64,000 nucleotides of DNA, from NCBI GenBank assembly GCA_031385445.1, contig JANNBM010000055.1, positions 25,158 through 89,157 on the forward strand, written 5' to 3'. The notes below the pieces were generated by a model, which saw only the letters and a program-made list of their open reading frames with translations, was not told the DNA's origin and did not search any database. The position numbers and the translations under genes are program-made. The stretch comes from CAIYZT01 sp031385445 (GTDB lineage: Bacteria > Pseudomonadota > Alphaproteobacteria > Rhodobacterales > Rhodobacteraceae). This document shows, piece after piece, positions 53,370 to 62,105 of the stretch. Numbering within the stretch: the first letter of the stretch is position 1; each line of letters starts with the position of its first letter.

Positions 53370-54469
53370 GTGGGCTGTCACTGCGGCGCGAACGGGCGGC
53401 GAGGCTTTTGCGGGCTTCAGGGATTGGTGCAGCAGCGTTTGTTCCCGGTCCTAACTTTGCCTATCTGACCGGCGTTCGCCTGCACCTCATGGAACGACCG
53501 ACCCTGTTCATCCTGACCGCCGATGGCGCGTCATTCGCCATGATGCCCGCGCTGGAGCGGCAGAAATGGAGCGAAGCGATGCCCGGCGTCCAAACGGTCT
53601 ATTGGGACGACGCAACTGGCCCCGCCGGGGCCTTCGCGTGGATTGCATCGGCAGTCGGTCTTCACCGCTCGTTCGGAATTGAAGGGCTTCGGATGCGGGC
53701 GAGTGAATTTCTTGCGCTGGCCGGCCAATTTGGGCGTGACGCCGTCGTCGATGCCGACCCTGCCCTGTCAGCCCTGCGGCTTTTGAAAGATGCAGGCGAA
53801 ATCACCGATCTGCAGCGCGCCATCGCTATCAGCGAAGCTGCGTTGGGCGAAACACTTGACGCCGGCATCGCAGGACGCCGCGAGGTGGACATCGCCTCCC
53901 ACCTAAAGACAGCGATGTTGGCACATGGTGCTGCCGGCTTTGCTTTTGACCCCATCGTGCTCAGCGGGGACAAAGCTGCCAATCCGCATGGAACCCCGGA
54001 CGAACGCATCGTGGCCCCCGGAGACGTGCTGCTGGTGGATTTTGGCGCCAGTTTCGGTGACATGCATGCCGATATCACGCGGACCGTGTTTTGCGCCCAT
54101 GCGACGGACGATCATGCGGCGATCTATGACACGGTGCTTCGGGCCAACAAGGCGGGACGCGGGGCGGTGCGGGGCGGCGTTCCCGTGGGTGACGTGGATG
54201 CGGCGGCGACCGACGTTCTGGCGGCCTCTCCTTTTGCAGACATGATCCTGCACAAAACCGGACACGGTCTGGGACATGACATCCACGAGGCACCTCAGGT
54301 CATGCGTTCCAATCGTGATGCACAGCAGGCGGGCATGGTCTTTACCATCGAGCCGGGCCTTTACCGCCCCGGAGAGATTGGCATTCGGATAGAAGACAAC
54401 GTTTTGGTCACCGATGCAGGCCATGTCTGTCTGACAAGTTTTAACAGGGAGTTGATGACCGTTGGATGA
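53366..54469 (+). CDS. M24-family metallopeptidase (Xaa-Pro dipeptidase / creatinase-like)
   Basis: A 367-residue pita-bread-fold enzyme with GTG start. The five metal ligands are all present: two Asp in VLLVDFGASFGDMHADITRT, His in KTGHGLGHDIHEAP, Glu in FTIEPGLYRPGE and Glu in GIRIEDNVLVTD. Relatives are Xaa-Pro peptidases, but creatinase, which opens an amidino/cyclic-derived substrate, shares the fold. Next to hydantoinase genes, cleavage of the ring-opened product is plausible. Its end overlaps the GAF gene by eight bases. Confidence 0.9.
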   Translation: MSGLSLRRERAARLLRASGIGAAAFVPGPNFAYLTGVRLHLMERPTLFILTADGASFAMMPALERQKWSEAMPGVQTVYWDDATGPAGAFAWIASAVGLHRSFGIEGLRMRASEFLALAGQFGRDAVVDADPALSALRLLKDAGEITDLQRAIAISEAALGETLDAGIAGRREVDIASHLKTAMLAHGAAGFAFDPIVLSGDKAANPHGTPDERIVAPGDVLLVDFGASFGDMHADITRTVFCAHATDDHAAIYDTVLRANKAGRGAVRGGVPVGDVDAAATDVLAASPFADMILHKTGHGLGHDIHEAPQVMRSNRDAQQAGMVFTIEPGLYRPGEIGIRIEDNVLVTDAGHVCLTSFNRELMTVG

Positions 54470-54962
54470 TGTCAAAATCGTCTTGAAACGATTCGAAGAG
54501 ACGTCAAAAAGCGCGGGCTGGACCAGCCTGTTTCCGGCCTTGGACGAAGTGTTCCAAGCCTCGATCGGGCATCGGCTGTTCTCCTGTTCCGCATATCAGA
54601 TGACCGGACCCGAGCAAGGCGTTGCAGCCCGCATCTATTCCAGCGACGCGCTCAACTATCCCGTCTCGGGATTGAAAGAGATCGTCCCGAACCGCTGGTC
54701 CGACATCGTCATCCGGCGCAGAGAGGTCTTCGTGGCAAATACTGTCGAGGATTTCGCAGACGTTTTCCCCGATCATGCGCTGATCGCGTCGCTTGGACTG
54801 GGTTCAGTTGTGAACGTTCCGGTGTGTCTGCGGGGTGACTTTATCGGCACGGTGAACCTGCTGCACGAGCCGGGTTTTTACACGGATGCCCGGCTGCAAG
54901 TCATGCAGCACTTGTCCTTGCCGGCCGTACTGGCCTTCGTTTCCTCCGCCGGACCCACTTGA
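54462..54962 (+). CDS. GAF-domain protein
   Basis: A 166-residue protein consisting almost wholly of one GAF domain (VFVANTVEDFADVFPDHALI, GLGSVVNVPVCLRGDFIGTV, NLLHEPGFYTDARLQVMQHL). The start appears to be TTG at 54462, inside the M24 gene. It may bind a small molecule such as a purine, hydantoin or nucleotide and sense or catalyse within the pathway; no output domain is attached. Confidence 0.85.
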   Translation: MDDVKIVLKRFEETSKSAGWTSLFPALDEVFQASIGHRLFSCSAYQMTGPEQGVAARIYSSDALNYPVSGLKEIVPNRWSDIVIRRREVFVANTVEDFADVFPDHALIASLGLGSVVNVPVCLRGDFIGTVNLLHEPGFYTDARLQVMQHLSLPAVLAFVSSAGPT

Positions 54963-55016
54963 TAGCCTTCCGCGAAGATGGCGTTTCGGTCGCCCTCAGC
55001 TACTTTTAGCGATCCT

Positions 55017-55264
55017 TTATGAAAAAGCTGAGCGCGAAAACCCTATGCCGCCATACGTCGCCCGCCACTTATGAAACGACGCGCTGCTGATCGCATACTC
55101 GCGGCAAAACTCAGCCTCCGGCACACCGCCTTCAGCTTGGCGCAGGATCGCAAGGATCTGGGGTTCTGTATGTCTCGTCATCTTCATCTGAATCTCCACA
55201 TCCCTCTTGCCGAGAAATTTCTACTTATGCAGCCCCTGACTTTCGGGGGGGATTACCCAGTTCA
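55017..55264 (-). mobile_element. IS3-family remnant: orfA 5' part and terminal end
   Basis: A minus-strand frame of 60 codons (55199-55017) encodes TRHTEPQILAILRQAEGGVP and EAEFCREYAISSASFHKWRA followed by TYGG, the N-terminal helix-turn-helix of an IS3 OrfA, then breaks off. Upstream of it the sequence TGAACTGGGTAATCCCCC begins at 55264 and looks like the element's TG-initiated terminal inverted repeat. The rest of the element is missing. Confidence 0.85.
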
Positions 55265-55581
55265 GATGTCCGAGGTGACCAGCAATGCGTGCTGTTTACA
55301 GACCTGCGGTGCTGGCGGGCGAGATTGCCTGACAAGAACAAGGAAAGCTGCCGCTAATTCGCGGCACGGAACAATGCGGCGCCTGCATGGGAAAGTGCAG
55401 AAGGATGAGGTGGTCGCCGAAGCGAGCGCACAAAGTTGCCGTCACAAAGGGCGCGTCGTCGACGGTCGGCTGGACGTCGAAGACAGAAAACGCGCCGCAT
55501 GACCCCTGTGTTTTGTCCAGTCCCATCTTGCCAAAGTGCTTCGATGAAAAGGCAGGCCAAGGCGATTGAAGCGAGATTTCC
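55265..55581. other. Unassigned region beside IS remnant
   Basis: About 320 bases between the IS end and cassette 3. A minus-strand frame (55592-55296) overlaps the end of the ABC ATPase gene; it has no recognisable family. The stretch probably contains mobile-element debris and the 3' untranslated end of the leftward cassette 3 operon. Confidence 0.45.
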
Positions 55582-56649
55582 TTAGCCAGCAAAAAGATGG
55601 GTCATTGCCGGATCGAAACCCAAGTTCATTGCGGTTCCGTGGGAAAAAATGGCGTCCCTTGTCAAAGCTGCGATTAAAGGCGTTTTGTCGCGCAGTTCCA
55701 CCTCAAGAACGGTTTCGCTGCCCAGCCGTTCGGTCATGATGACTGTGCCGTGCAGTTGGCCCGGGGCGTTATCGAGCGTGGGCACAAGGTATTGCGGGCG
55801 GATGCCTAAACGTGCCCGTTGTCCGGGCTGCGGTGTGCCGACGCGGATCGGTACTTCGACCTGGTCAAGCGCGTCATTTCGCACGACGGCCTTGTCACCC
55901 GTTGTCGAAAGCACTTCGACTTCGAGAAAGTTCATCGAAGGCGCACCCAAAAAGCCTGCAACGAATTCGTTGGCTGGATTGTGATACAGATCCATCGGGC
56001 TTCCGATCTGTTGCACAAGACCGTCTTTCAAGACGACGATCTTGTCGGCCAGCGTCATCGCCTCGACCTGATCATGGGTCACATAAACCATGGTTGCGCC
56101 AAGTGCTTTATGCAGCTTGCCGATTTCCATGCGCATATCCATACGCAAGGCAGCATCCAAGTTCGAAAGCGGTTCATCGAACAGGAACACCTGTGGTTTT
56201 CGGACAATCGCGCGGCCGATAGCGACGCGTTGGCGCTGCCCGCCTGAAAGCTGGCTGGGGCGGCGGTCCATCAGATGTTCCATTTGCAGAATGCGGGCAG
56301 CTTCGGCCACTTTGGCCTCTTTAACTTCTTTGCTGTCGCCCGCGATGGTCAACCCGAACGCCACGTTTTCCCGCACGGTCATATGGGGAAAGATTGCGTA
56401 GGATTGAAACACCATAGCCACGCCACGGTCCTTTGGCGGCAGCTCGTTGACCACCTTGCCGCCGATGTTCAGCGTACCACCGGAAATATCCTCCAGCCCC
56501 GCGATCATCCGCAGCAAAGTGGATTTGCCGCAGCCCGACGGGCCGACGAAGACGCAAAACTCCCCGTCTTCAATGGTGATATCAACACCTTTGATCACAT
56601 GGGCATTGCCATAGCTTTTCTTAAGGCCGGTCAGGGTGATCGCAGCCAT
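55582..56649 (-). CDS. Carbohydrate ABC transporter ATPase (MalK/UgpC type), cassette 3
   Basis: A 355-residue single-domain ATPase. Walker A GPSGCGKSTLLRMIAGLE, Q-loop MVFQSYAIFPHMTV, signature LSGGQRQRVAIGRAI, Walker B VFLFDEPLSNLDAAL and switch VTHDQVEAMTLADKI. The C-terminal third is the regulatory OB/TOBE domain of MalK/UgpC proteins. It is the last gene of a leftward operon lacI - binding protein - permease - permease - glycosidase - ATPase. Confidence 0.95.
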   Translation of the reverse strand: MAAITLTGLKKSYGNAHVIKGVDITIEDGEFCVFVGPSGCGKSTLLRMIAGLEDISGGTLNIGGKVVNELPPKDRGVAMVFQSYAIFPHMTVRENVAFGLTIAGDSKEVKEAKVAEAARILQMEHLMDRRPSQLSGGQRQRVAIGRAIVRKPQVFLFDEPLSNLDAALRMDMRMEIGKLHKALGATMVYVTHDQVEAMTLADKIVVLKDGLVQQIGSPMDLYHNPANEFVAGFLGAPSMNFLEVEVLSTTGDKAVVRNDALDQVEVPIRVGTPQPGQRARLGIRPQYLVPTLDNAPGQLHGTVIMTERLGSETVLEVELRDKTPLIAALTRDAIFSHGTAMNLGFDPAMTHLFAG

Positions 56650-56654
56650 TGGTT

Positions 56655-57647
56655 CTACTCCGCAGCTTGAGCGAGGGGGGCAGCATGCAGCAGACCGTCA
56701 GCGGCAACTGTTACCGGTTCGGGGTCCATCACATAGCCGCCGAATTGGTCATGGCCGCCATCAGCAAAGCCCATGATTCGCAGGCCGTCTGGAGTTTGCA
56801 GGATGCGTGCGGCATACCGGCGGCAAGGCATGGCACCGTCCAGAAACGCGCCGGGCGCAATTCGCCAAGGGCCGCGCAAGTGATCAGCGATCAGATAGTG
56901 ATTCCCGGTGACCGGGCTTTGAGGGTTAGATGCACGGTAGGCATCAGACCATTGGTGCGCGGACGTACAGAACAAGCAATACCAGTGTTTGCCAACGCGG
57001 AATACCTGCGGCACCTCCATCTGACCAAAACCACCGACAAAGACAGGCGGGTGCAAGGTCCATGTCATCAGGTCATTTGACGTGGCGAAACCAATCGCCC
57101 CGCCTGCATTCGGTTCCGCAATGCCAGGCGCGCGGGCGGTGAAATACATCAGCCAGCCGTCGCCTTCGGGATCGCGCATCACCCACGGGTCACGCATGGC
57201 GCGGTCATGCCAATGGCCAATGGCGTGGTCCTTTTCGTAAAGCTCGGCAACCGGCCCGGTCAGGTCCAGACACGGGCCGTCGCTCGCCCGCACCCAAGAA
57301 TGCGCATCGGTCGATGTGGCATGGCCGATGCGCTGATACAAACCGTCCTCGGCGCGGGTTGATCCGGTATAGAACAGGTGCCACAGCCCAGCCTCGTCAC
57401 GAACCACCGATCCCGTCCATGTGGTGAAATCATCCCAGGCGGGCCCTTCTGACGGGCGCAGCATGGTGCCCAGATGCGTCCAGTTCACCAGATCAGTGCT
57501 TGTGGCGTGCCCTTGGCTTACGTTGAAATGGCGCAAGTCCGGGTCGCCAAGGCTACGGTCTGCTTGCAAGAAATAGCCATGCCATTTTTCGCCGTCATGG
57601 GCATACCAACTGTCCCAAATCCATTTGCCGTCTATTGCGATCACCAT
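56655..57647 (-). CDS. Glycoside hydrolase of the five-bladed propeller superfamily (GH32/43/68-like)
   Basis: A 330-residue cytoplasmic-type protein without signal peptide. Repeating W/F-rich blades are visible: KWIWDSWYAHDGEKWHGYFL, GHATSTDLVNWTHLG, WTGSVVRDEAGLWHLFYTG, RAMRDPWVMRDPEGDGWLMY and GQMEVPQVFRVGKHWYCLF. D in WIWDSW, the MRDP segment and E in MEVPQ correspond to the nucleophile, RDP and acid/base regions of GH32-type enzymes; WDSWY replaces the usual NDPNG. It probably hydrolyses an imported oligosaccharide or glycoside inside the cell. Confidence 0.8.
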   Translation of the reverse strand: MVIAIDGKWIWDSWYAHDGEKWHGYFLQADRSLGDPDLRHFNVSQGHATSTDLVNWTHLGTMLRPSEGPAWDDFTTWTGSVVRDEAGLWHLFYTGSTRAEDGLYQRIGHATSTDAHSWVRASDGPCLDLTGPVAELYEKDHAIGHWHDRAMRDPWVMRDPEGDGWLMYFTARAPGIAEPNAGGAIGFATSNDLMTWTLHPPVFVGGFGQMEVPQVFRVGKHWYCLFCTSAHQWSDAYRASNPQSPVTGNHYLIADHLRGPWRIAPGAFLDGAMPCRRYAARILQTPDGLRIMGFADGGHDQFGGYVMDPEPVTVAADGLLHAAPLAQAAE

Positions 57648-57659
57648 AAAAATCTCCGT

Positions 57660-58538
57660 TCAACCCTTCACACCGGTCGATGCGATCGACGCGATGAAGG
57701 CGCGTTGCAAGTAAAGGTAAAAGGCCAGCACGGGCACGGTGATCATGGAAAGATAGGCCATGATCTCGCCCCAGGCGCGGTTCAACTGAAAGAAGTATTG
57801 CAGGCCGACCATGACCGGGCGGTAGCCTTCTTCCTGCACCACCATCAGCGGCCAGAGGTATTGGTTGTACATCGCAAGGAACTTCAGGATCGCCGCCGTA
57901 GCCAGCACAGGCCCCGCCAGTGGCATCACGATGCGGCGGTAGATCTGGACCCAAGATGCGCCTTCAACCCGGGCGGCCTCGATCAATTCGCCGGGCAAAT
58001 CCTTGAAATATTGCACGAATAGAAAGATCGTCAGGCCATCGGCAATAAAGGGCACGATTTGCACGTGATAGCTGTTCAGCCAACCCGTGGTGAACCCGTC
58101 CAGCCCCAGCCACGGCAGCTTTGATGCGATCAACAGCAGAGGAATGGCGATGGTTTCAAACGGCACAATCAAGGTGGCAAGTATGATCGTCAGCACCAGA
58201 TCGCGCCCCTGCCAACCGATGAACACAAAAGAAAACGCGGCCATCGAACAAAGCAGCAGCGACAGCACGACTGTCACCCCGGTGACCAGCACTGAGTTGA
58301 AGATGAACAATGCCACCGGTGCGCGTTTGAAGGCGGCCCAGTAGTTATCAAGGCTTATGTCGCCCACCGGAAGAAACGCCCGCAAGGATGCGGTATCCGC
58401 CAGAAGTTGTTGATCCGGCTTTAGGCTGGAGACGACCATGAACACCAAGGGAAAGATAAAGATGATGGCGATCAGGGTCAGCACGGCGTAGCGCACAACA
58501 AGGCGCAGGCCATGATTATCAGAGGAAATCGATGCCAT
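57660..58538 (-). CDS. Carbohydrate ABC transporter permease (MalG type), cassette 3
   Basis: A 292-residue permease with six spans. The cytoplasmic EAA loop reads IEAARVEGASWVQIYRRIVM, contacting the MalK-type ATPase. The N-terminal pattern AVLTLIAIIFIFPLVFMVVS is family-typical. It follows the MalF-type gene with no gap: its start at 58538 is adjacent to that gene's stop at 58539. Confidence 0.94.
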   Translation of the reverse strand: MASISSDNHGLRLVVRYAVLTLIAIIFIFPLVFMVVSSLKPDQQLLADTASLRAFLPVGDISLDNYWAAFKRAPVALFIFNSVLVTGVTVVLSLLLCSMAAFSFVFIGWQGRDLVLTIILATLIVPFETIAIPLLLIASKLPWLGLDGFTTGWLNSYHVQIVPFIADGLTIFLFVQYFKDLPGELIEAARVEGASWVQIYRRIVMPLAGPVLATAAILKFLAMYNQYLWPLMVVQEEGYRPVMVGLQYFFQLNRAWGEIMAYLSMITVPVLAFYLYLQRAFIASIASTGVKG

Positions 58539-59609
58539 TTACGTGCGCTCCCGGGTCAGCCAGCGTTGGATCAGCGATACTGTCAGAACGATCACGAACA
58601 AGATCACCGAAATCGCCGATCCGCCGGATATGTCCTGCTTGCCGTAGCCGCGATCAATCGCTTGGAAAACAATGGTTTGCGTGCTGTCCAGCGGCCCGCC
58701 GCTTGTCATCACATCAATCTGCGCGAACAGAGCAAAGGCCTGCATGGTGATTACGATCAAGATCAGAATGGCTGTGTTTTTCAGCCCCGGCCACGTGATG
58801 TAGCGGAAGGTTTGCCATTTGCTGGCCCCTTCAATCGCCCCCGCCTCATACAGCGTGGGGGATATGGTTTGCAGCCCAGACAGCCAGATCACCATATGAA
58901 ACCCGACCGCCTGCCAGATCGACATCACGATGATCGCACCAAGGGCCGTGTGCGGGTTGCCCAGCCAATCAATCTTTGGAATGGCCCCGAAACTGATCGC
59001 GCCAAGCAAGTTGTTCAACAGCCCGGAATCGCCATCGTAGATGAACCGCCACAGAAGTGAGACGACGACAATAGAGACGACAACGGGCATGAAATAGATC
59101 GCGCGGAACAAATTGATGCCGCGCAGGCGTTGGTTGATCAATAACGCCAGGCCAAGGGCCACCCCGGCCTGCACTGGGGCCACGACAATCACGAAAATGA
59201 AGGTGTTGATGATGGCAGTCATGAAAACCACATCGCGCGCCAACACAAAAACCCGCGCGTCGCCCCAGCCAAAGCTGAACCATTCCCGCATTCCGGCGAG
59301 ATTGGGATAGTCAGCATTGTTGCGGGTATAACTGCGGATCGCCGGATATTCAGGGGCCCCGTCTTTCATCACAACGGCCCCGGCGTCATCAACCTTAGGA
59401 TCCAACACAAGGGTGCCAACGCCGAGCAACTGGCGATAATTGGCAAGACCGGTAAATTCGGTTGGATTTGGTGAAATGAGGCGTTGGTTGGTGAAAGACA
59501 ACATGATGGCAAAGAAGAACGGCAAGATCACGAAGCCCGCAATCAAAAGTGCCGCCGGGCCTGCCATCAACCAACCCGCACGGTTTGACCTTTGAAATTT
59601 CGAAGCCAC
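58539..59609 (-). CDS. Carbohydrate ABC transporter permease (MalF type), cassette 3
   Basis: A 356-residue permease. GGAGGAGGG before a GTG at 59609 fixes the start (MASKFQRSNRAGW) although the frame stays open upstream. The EAA loop is YEAGAIEGASKWQTFRYITW. A periplasmic insertion of about 80 residues between spans 1 and 2 (residues about 50-125) contains NPTEFTGLANYRQLLG and WFSFGWGDARVF. It pairs with the MalG-type permease. Confidence 0.94.
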   Translation of the reverse strand: MASKFQRSNRAGWLMAGPAALLIAGFVILPFFFAIMLSFTNQRLISPNPTEFTGLANYRQLLGVGTLVLDPKVDDAGAVVMKDGAPEYPAIRSYTRNNADYPNLAGMREWFSFGWGDARVFVLARDVVFMTAIINTFIFVIVVAPVQAGVALGLALLINQRLRGINLFRAIYFMPVVVSIVVVSLLWRFIYDGDSGLLNNLLGAISFGAIPKIDWLGNPHTALGAIIVMSIWQAVGFHMVIWLSGLQTISPTLYEAGAIEGASKWQTFRYITWPGLKNTAILILIVITMQAFALFAQIDVMTSGGPLDSTQTIVFQAIDRGYGKQDISGGSAISVILFVIVLTVSLIQRWLTRERT

Positions 59610-59670
59610 TAGACCCTCCTCCCCTTGGATTTTCAATGTTGGGGTGGCGCGGACGCCACCCCTGTTGGCA

Positions 59671-60927
59671 TCAGTGGCCGTAGCCGCCATTCTTTTCGAT
59701 ATCGGCGTTGATCTCATCGGTCGCCGCATCCAATGTCGCCGCAACTTCGGCACCGTTGGCAATATCGGCCAGCGCTTTTTCAAACACCTTGGCCTCCACC
59801 ACATAGCCGGGGGTAACCGGCCGCACCAAAGCCTGCGCTTCGGTCAGCCCAAAGAACACCGCCATTGGCCCGCCATCCTTGTAGTTTTCAGTCATCGCAG
59901 CCGCAGTTTTTGTGGCCGGGATCAGACCGATTCCGTTGGAAAAATCGGCAAGGTATTTGTCCGCCAGCGCAAACTGGATGAAAGCCGATGCACCATCTGC
60001 GTGCTTGGATGTGCCAGAAACCCCAAACTGCCAGCTTGCAGCGCCAATCTTTGGCCCATGGCCGAAATCAGGCGCGGGCAAGAAAACAGTATCCGCATTG
60101 GCCTTCAGCGAATTAAGTGCGGCCCAGTTGCCGTTCCAAGAAAACGCGTATTTGCCAGCGGCAAAGCCGTTGTCGCGATCAGCCGGGTCTTGCGTGGCCT
60201 GCACATAGCCACCCTTAAACAGGCCCTGCCACCAGTTACCAAATGCCATAGCCGCATCGCCGTTCAGCGCGCCTTCGGCAGTTTTATACGTGCTACGGTC
60301 AATCAGATCACCGCCGAACGATTGCAAGAATGGCGAGAAGGCATAGGGATACCATTCGCCACTCCAGGCCATGCCAAGATCCAGCGCATATTCGAACTTG
60401 CCAGACGCCTTGGCCGCATCCAACGCGGCTTGGAATTCCTCAGCGGTCCAGGGCTTTTCAATCGTTGGCGTACGCAGTTTCAACTCGTCGAGGGTGGATT
60501 GGCGCGTTACCAAAGCGACGGCAGCATCCCACAGGCCGATTGAATAAAGTTTGCCATCCCAATATCCTTTTGGGCCGGGCAGGAAGTTAGCAATCAAGGC
60601 TTCGTCAATTTGCAAAGGCTGCATGTAACCCGACCATGCCCAGTTCGGCATCACGGGGCCATCGACGTCCAGAATATCGGGCAAATTGCCTGCCAGCGCA
60701 CCGGCAACGACCGAGTCATTATACGCGCCCTGCGGAAAGCTTTGCAGTTCAACCTTCCAGTCGGCTTGGCTTGCGTTAAAATCGGTGACGATCTGGTTGA
60801 TGATTTTGGCTTCAACCTCGTTGCCAGCCCCATGATACCACATGGTCAAGGCAGTCTCTGCCTGTGCGATGCTGCCGAACGTAGCAGTGGCAAGCGCCAG
60901 TCCATAAATCCATTTCATTTTGGTCAT
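59671..60927 (-). CDS. Carbohydrate ABC transporter extracellular binding protein, cassette 3
   Basis: A 418-residue family-1 binding protein with a signal peptide (MTKMKWIYGLALATATFGSI, cleavage after AQA). LTMWYHGAGNEVEAKIINQI, GNLPDILDVDGPVM and GKYAFSWNGNWAA are family hallmarks; many Trp residues suit sugar stacking. GGAGGAAT precedes the ATG, overlapping the lacI stop; only three bases separate the genes, so lacI and the transporter are one transcript. Confidence 0.93.
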   Translation of the reverse strand: MTKMKWIYGLALATATFGSIAQAETALTMWYHGAGNEVEAKIINQIVTDFNASQADWKVELQSFPQGAYNDSVVAGALAGNLPDILDVDGPVMPNWAWSGYMQPLQIDEALIANFLPGPKGYWDGKLYSIGLWDAAVALVTRQSTLDELKLRTPTIEKPWTAEEFQAALDAAKASGKFEYALDLGMAWSGEWYPYAFSPFLQSFGGDLIDRSTYKTAEGALNGDAAMAFGNWWQGLFKGGYVQATQDPADRDNGFAAGKYAFSWNGNWAALNSLKANADTVFLPAPDFGHGPKIGAASWQFGVSGTSKHADGASAFIQFALADKYLADFSNGIGLIPATKTAAAMTENYKDGGPMAVFFGLTEAQALVRPVTPGYVVEAKVFEKALADIANGAEVAATLDAATDEINADIEKNGGYGH

Positions 60928-60930
60928 GCG

Positions 60931-62013
60931 TCATTCCTCCCTGACGGTTTTCAACTGTAAGATATTAGGGCGGCGCATTTCTGTTACCGAGTTGCGCCAG
61001 TAAACCGGGCCCGACACCAATGTCGGGCTGTTGTCATCCCGGCCGGTACCGGAAATCATTGCCAAAAGGCGCTGAGCCGCGCGCACGCCCATGGCAGTGT
61101 AAGGCAGGTCCACCGTGGTTAGCGGTGGATACAGCGTGGCAGCGATGATGCGGTGGTTGTCATAGCCCGCAACTGAGATGTCCTCGGGCACCTTGATGCC
61201 GCGCGTGCGCAAAATGCCGTAAACTTTCATGGCCATGGCGTCATTGCCGCAGCAAAACGTCGTCGGCGGGTTGGGCAGCCGCAGCATGCTGTCGATGGCA
61301 TCCCACAGCAGTTGTGTTTCGCCTTCGTGATCTTCCAGATCACAATCCCGAACCAGTGCCGGATCAAAATCAATGCCTGCTTCAAAAAGCGCTTCGCGAA
61401 AGCCAAGGGTGCGCAGGCGCGTCGCCTCGATGCTGCTGCGCAATGTAAGATAAGCAATTCGTCGATGCCCGGCCGCTATGATGCCGGCGATCAGATCACG
61501 CTGGCCACGCTGGTCATCAGGCAGAATACTGGCGGTCCCGATGGCGTCGAAACAATTGACCAGAACCATTGGAACACCGGTCGGCAGCTTTGGCAGCACG
61601 ACTTTTTTGTGGTACTCTGCCACGTAGATCAGCCCTTCGACACGGTGCTGCAGAAACGTCCTGATCAGCGCCGGGACCCGGTCAGATTGCCCGTTGGTAT
61701 CGGCGATCATCAGGGTCATGTCGCTTTGGCCAATGGCCCGCTGTATACCTTGCAGAATGAACAGGTCAGGCAGACCGGTTGGATTGCTGGCTTCTTGTGC
61801 GGTGGAAATTGCTCCGGTGATCAACCCGATCAGCCCGGATTTGTTTGACCGCATCATCCTTGCGGCATTGGACGGCACATAGCCCAACTCTGTCATTGCC
61901 GCCTCGACCGCCCGGCGTGTTTCTCGGCCAACGGGGGCGTCGCTGTTCAACACACGGCTGACTGTTTTTGCCGAAACACCCGCCGCTTTTGCGACGTCAT
62001 AGATCGTTGCCAT
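60931..62013 (-). CDS. LacI-family transcriptional regulator, cassette 3
   Basis: A 360-residue regulator. The helix-turn-helix and hinge read ATIYDVAKAAGVSAKTVSRV, LNSDAPVGRETRRAVEAAMT and LGYVPSNAARMMRS. The periplasmic-binding-like effector domain follows, with VEGLIYVAEYH, ISVAGYDNHRIIAATLYPPL and TTVDLPYTAMG. GGGAGGGCGG precedes the ATG at 62013. It is first gene of the operon it presumably represses, with tandem palindromes upstream. Confidence 0.95.
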   Translation of the reverse strand: MATIYDVAKAAGVSAKTVSRVLNSDAPVGRETRRAVEAAMTELGYVPSNAARMMRSNKSGLIGLITGAISTAQEASNPTGLPDLFILQGIQRAIGQSDMTLMIADTNGQSDRVPALIRTFLQHRVEGLIYVAEYHKKVVLPKLPTGVPMVLVNCFDAIGTASILPDDQRGQRDLIAGIIAAGHRRIAYLTLRSSIEATRLRTLGFREALFEAGIDFDPALVRDCDLEDHEGETQLLWDAIDSMLRLPNPPTTFCCGNDAMAMKVYGILRTRGIKVPEDISVAGYDNHRIIAATLYPPLTTVDLPYTAMGVRAAQRLLAMISGTGRDDNSPTLVSGPVYWRNSVTEMRRPNILQLKTVREE

Positions 62014-62073
62014 CCCGCCCTCCCAAGTTGGAACCACAGCCTATCCAACGCCCGCAATAAAGGCGTATCGAAA

Positions 62074-62105
62074 ATGACATCGGTGTCATATGACATCGGT
62101 GTCAT
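62074..62105. promoter_or_regulatory. Tandem LacI-type operators (two copies of ATGACATCGGTGTCAT)
   Basis: Two identical 16-base palindromes abut at 62074-62089 and 62090-62105. Each has TGACA/TGTCA arms around a central CG, the usual form of LacI-family operators. They start 61 bases upstream of the lacI ATG, where they can control the lacI-transporter operon and possibly rightward transcription. The match to regulator type and position makes them strong candidates for the binding sites of this LacI protein. Confidence 0.88.

Noticed and set aside
55296..55592. Minus-strand 98-codon frame overlapping the end of the cassette 3 ATPase gene
   Set aside because: Considered as a transposase fragment, but no motif could be matched with confidence.
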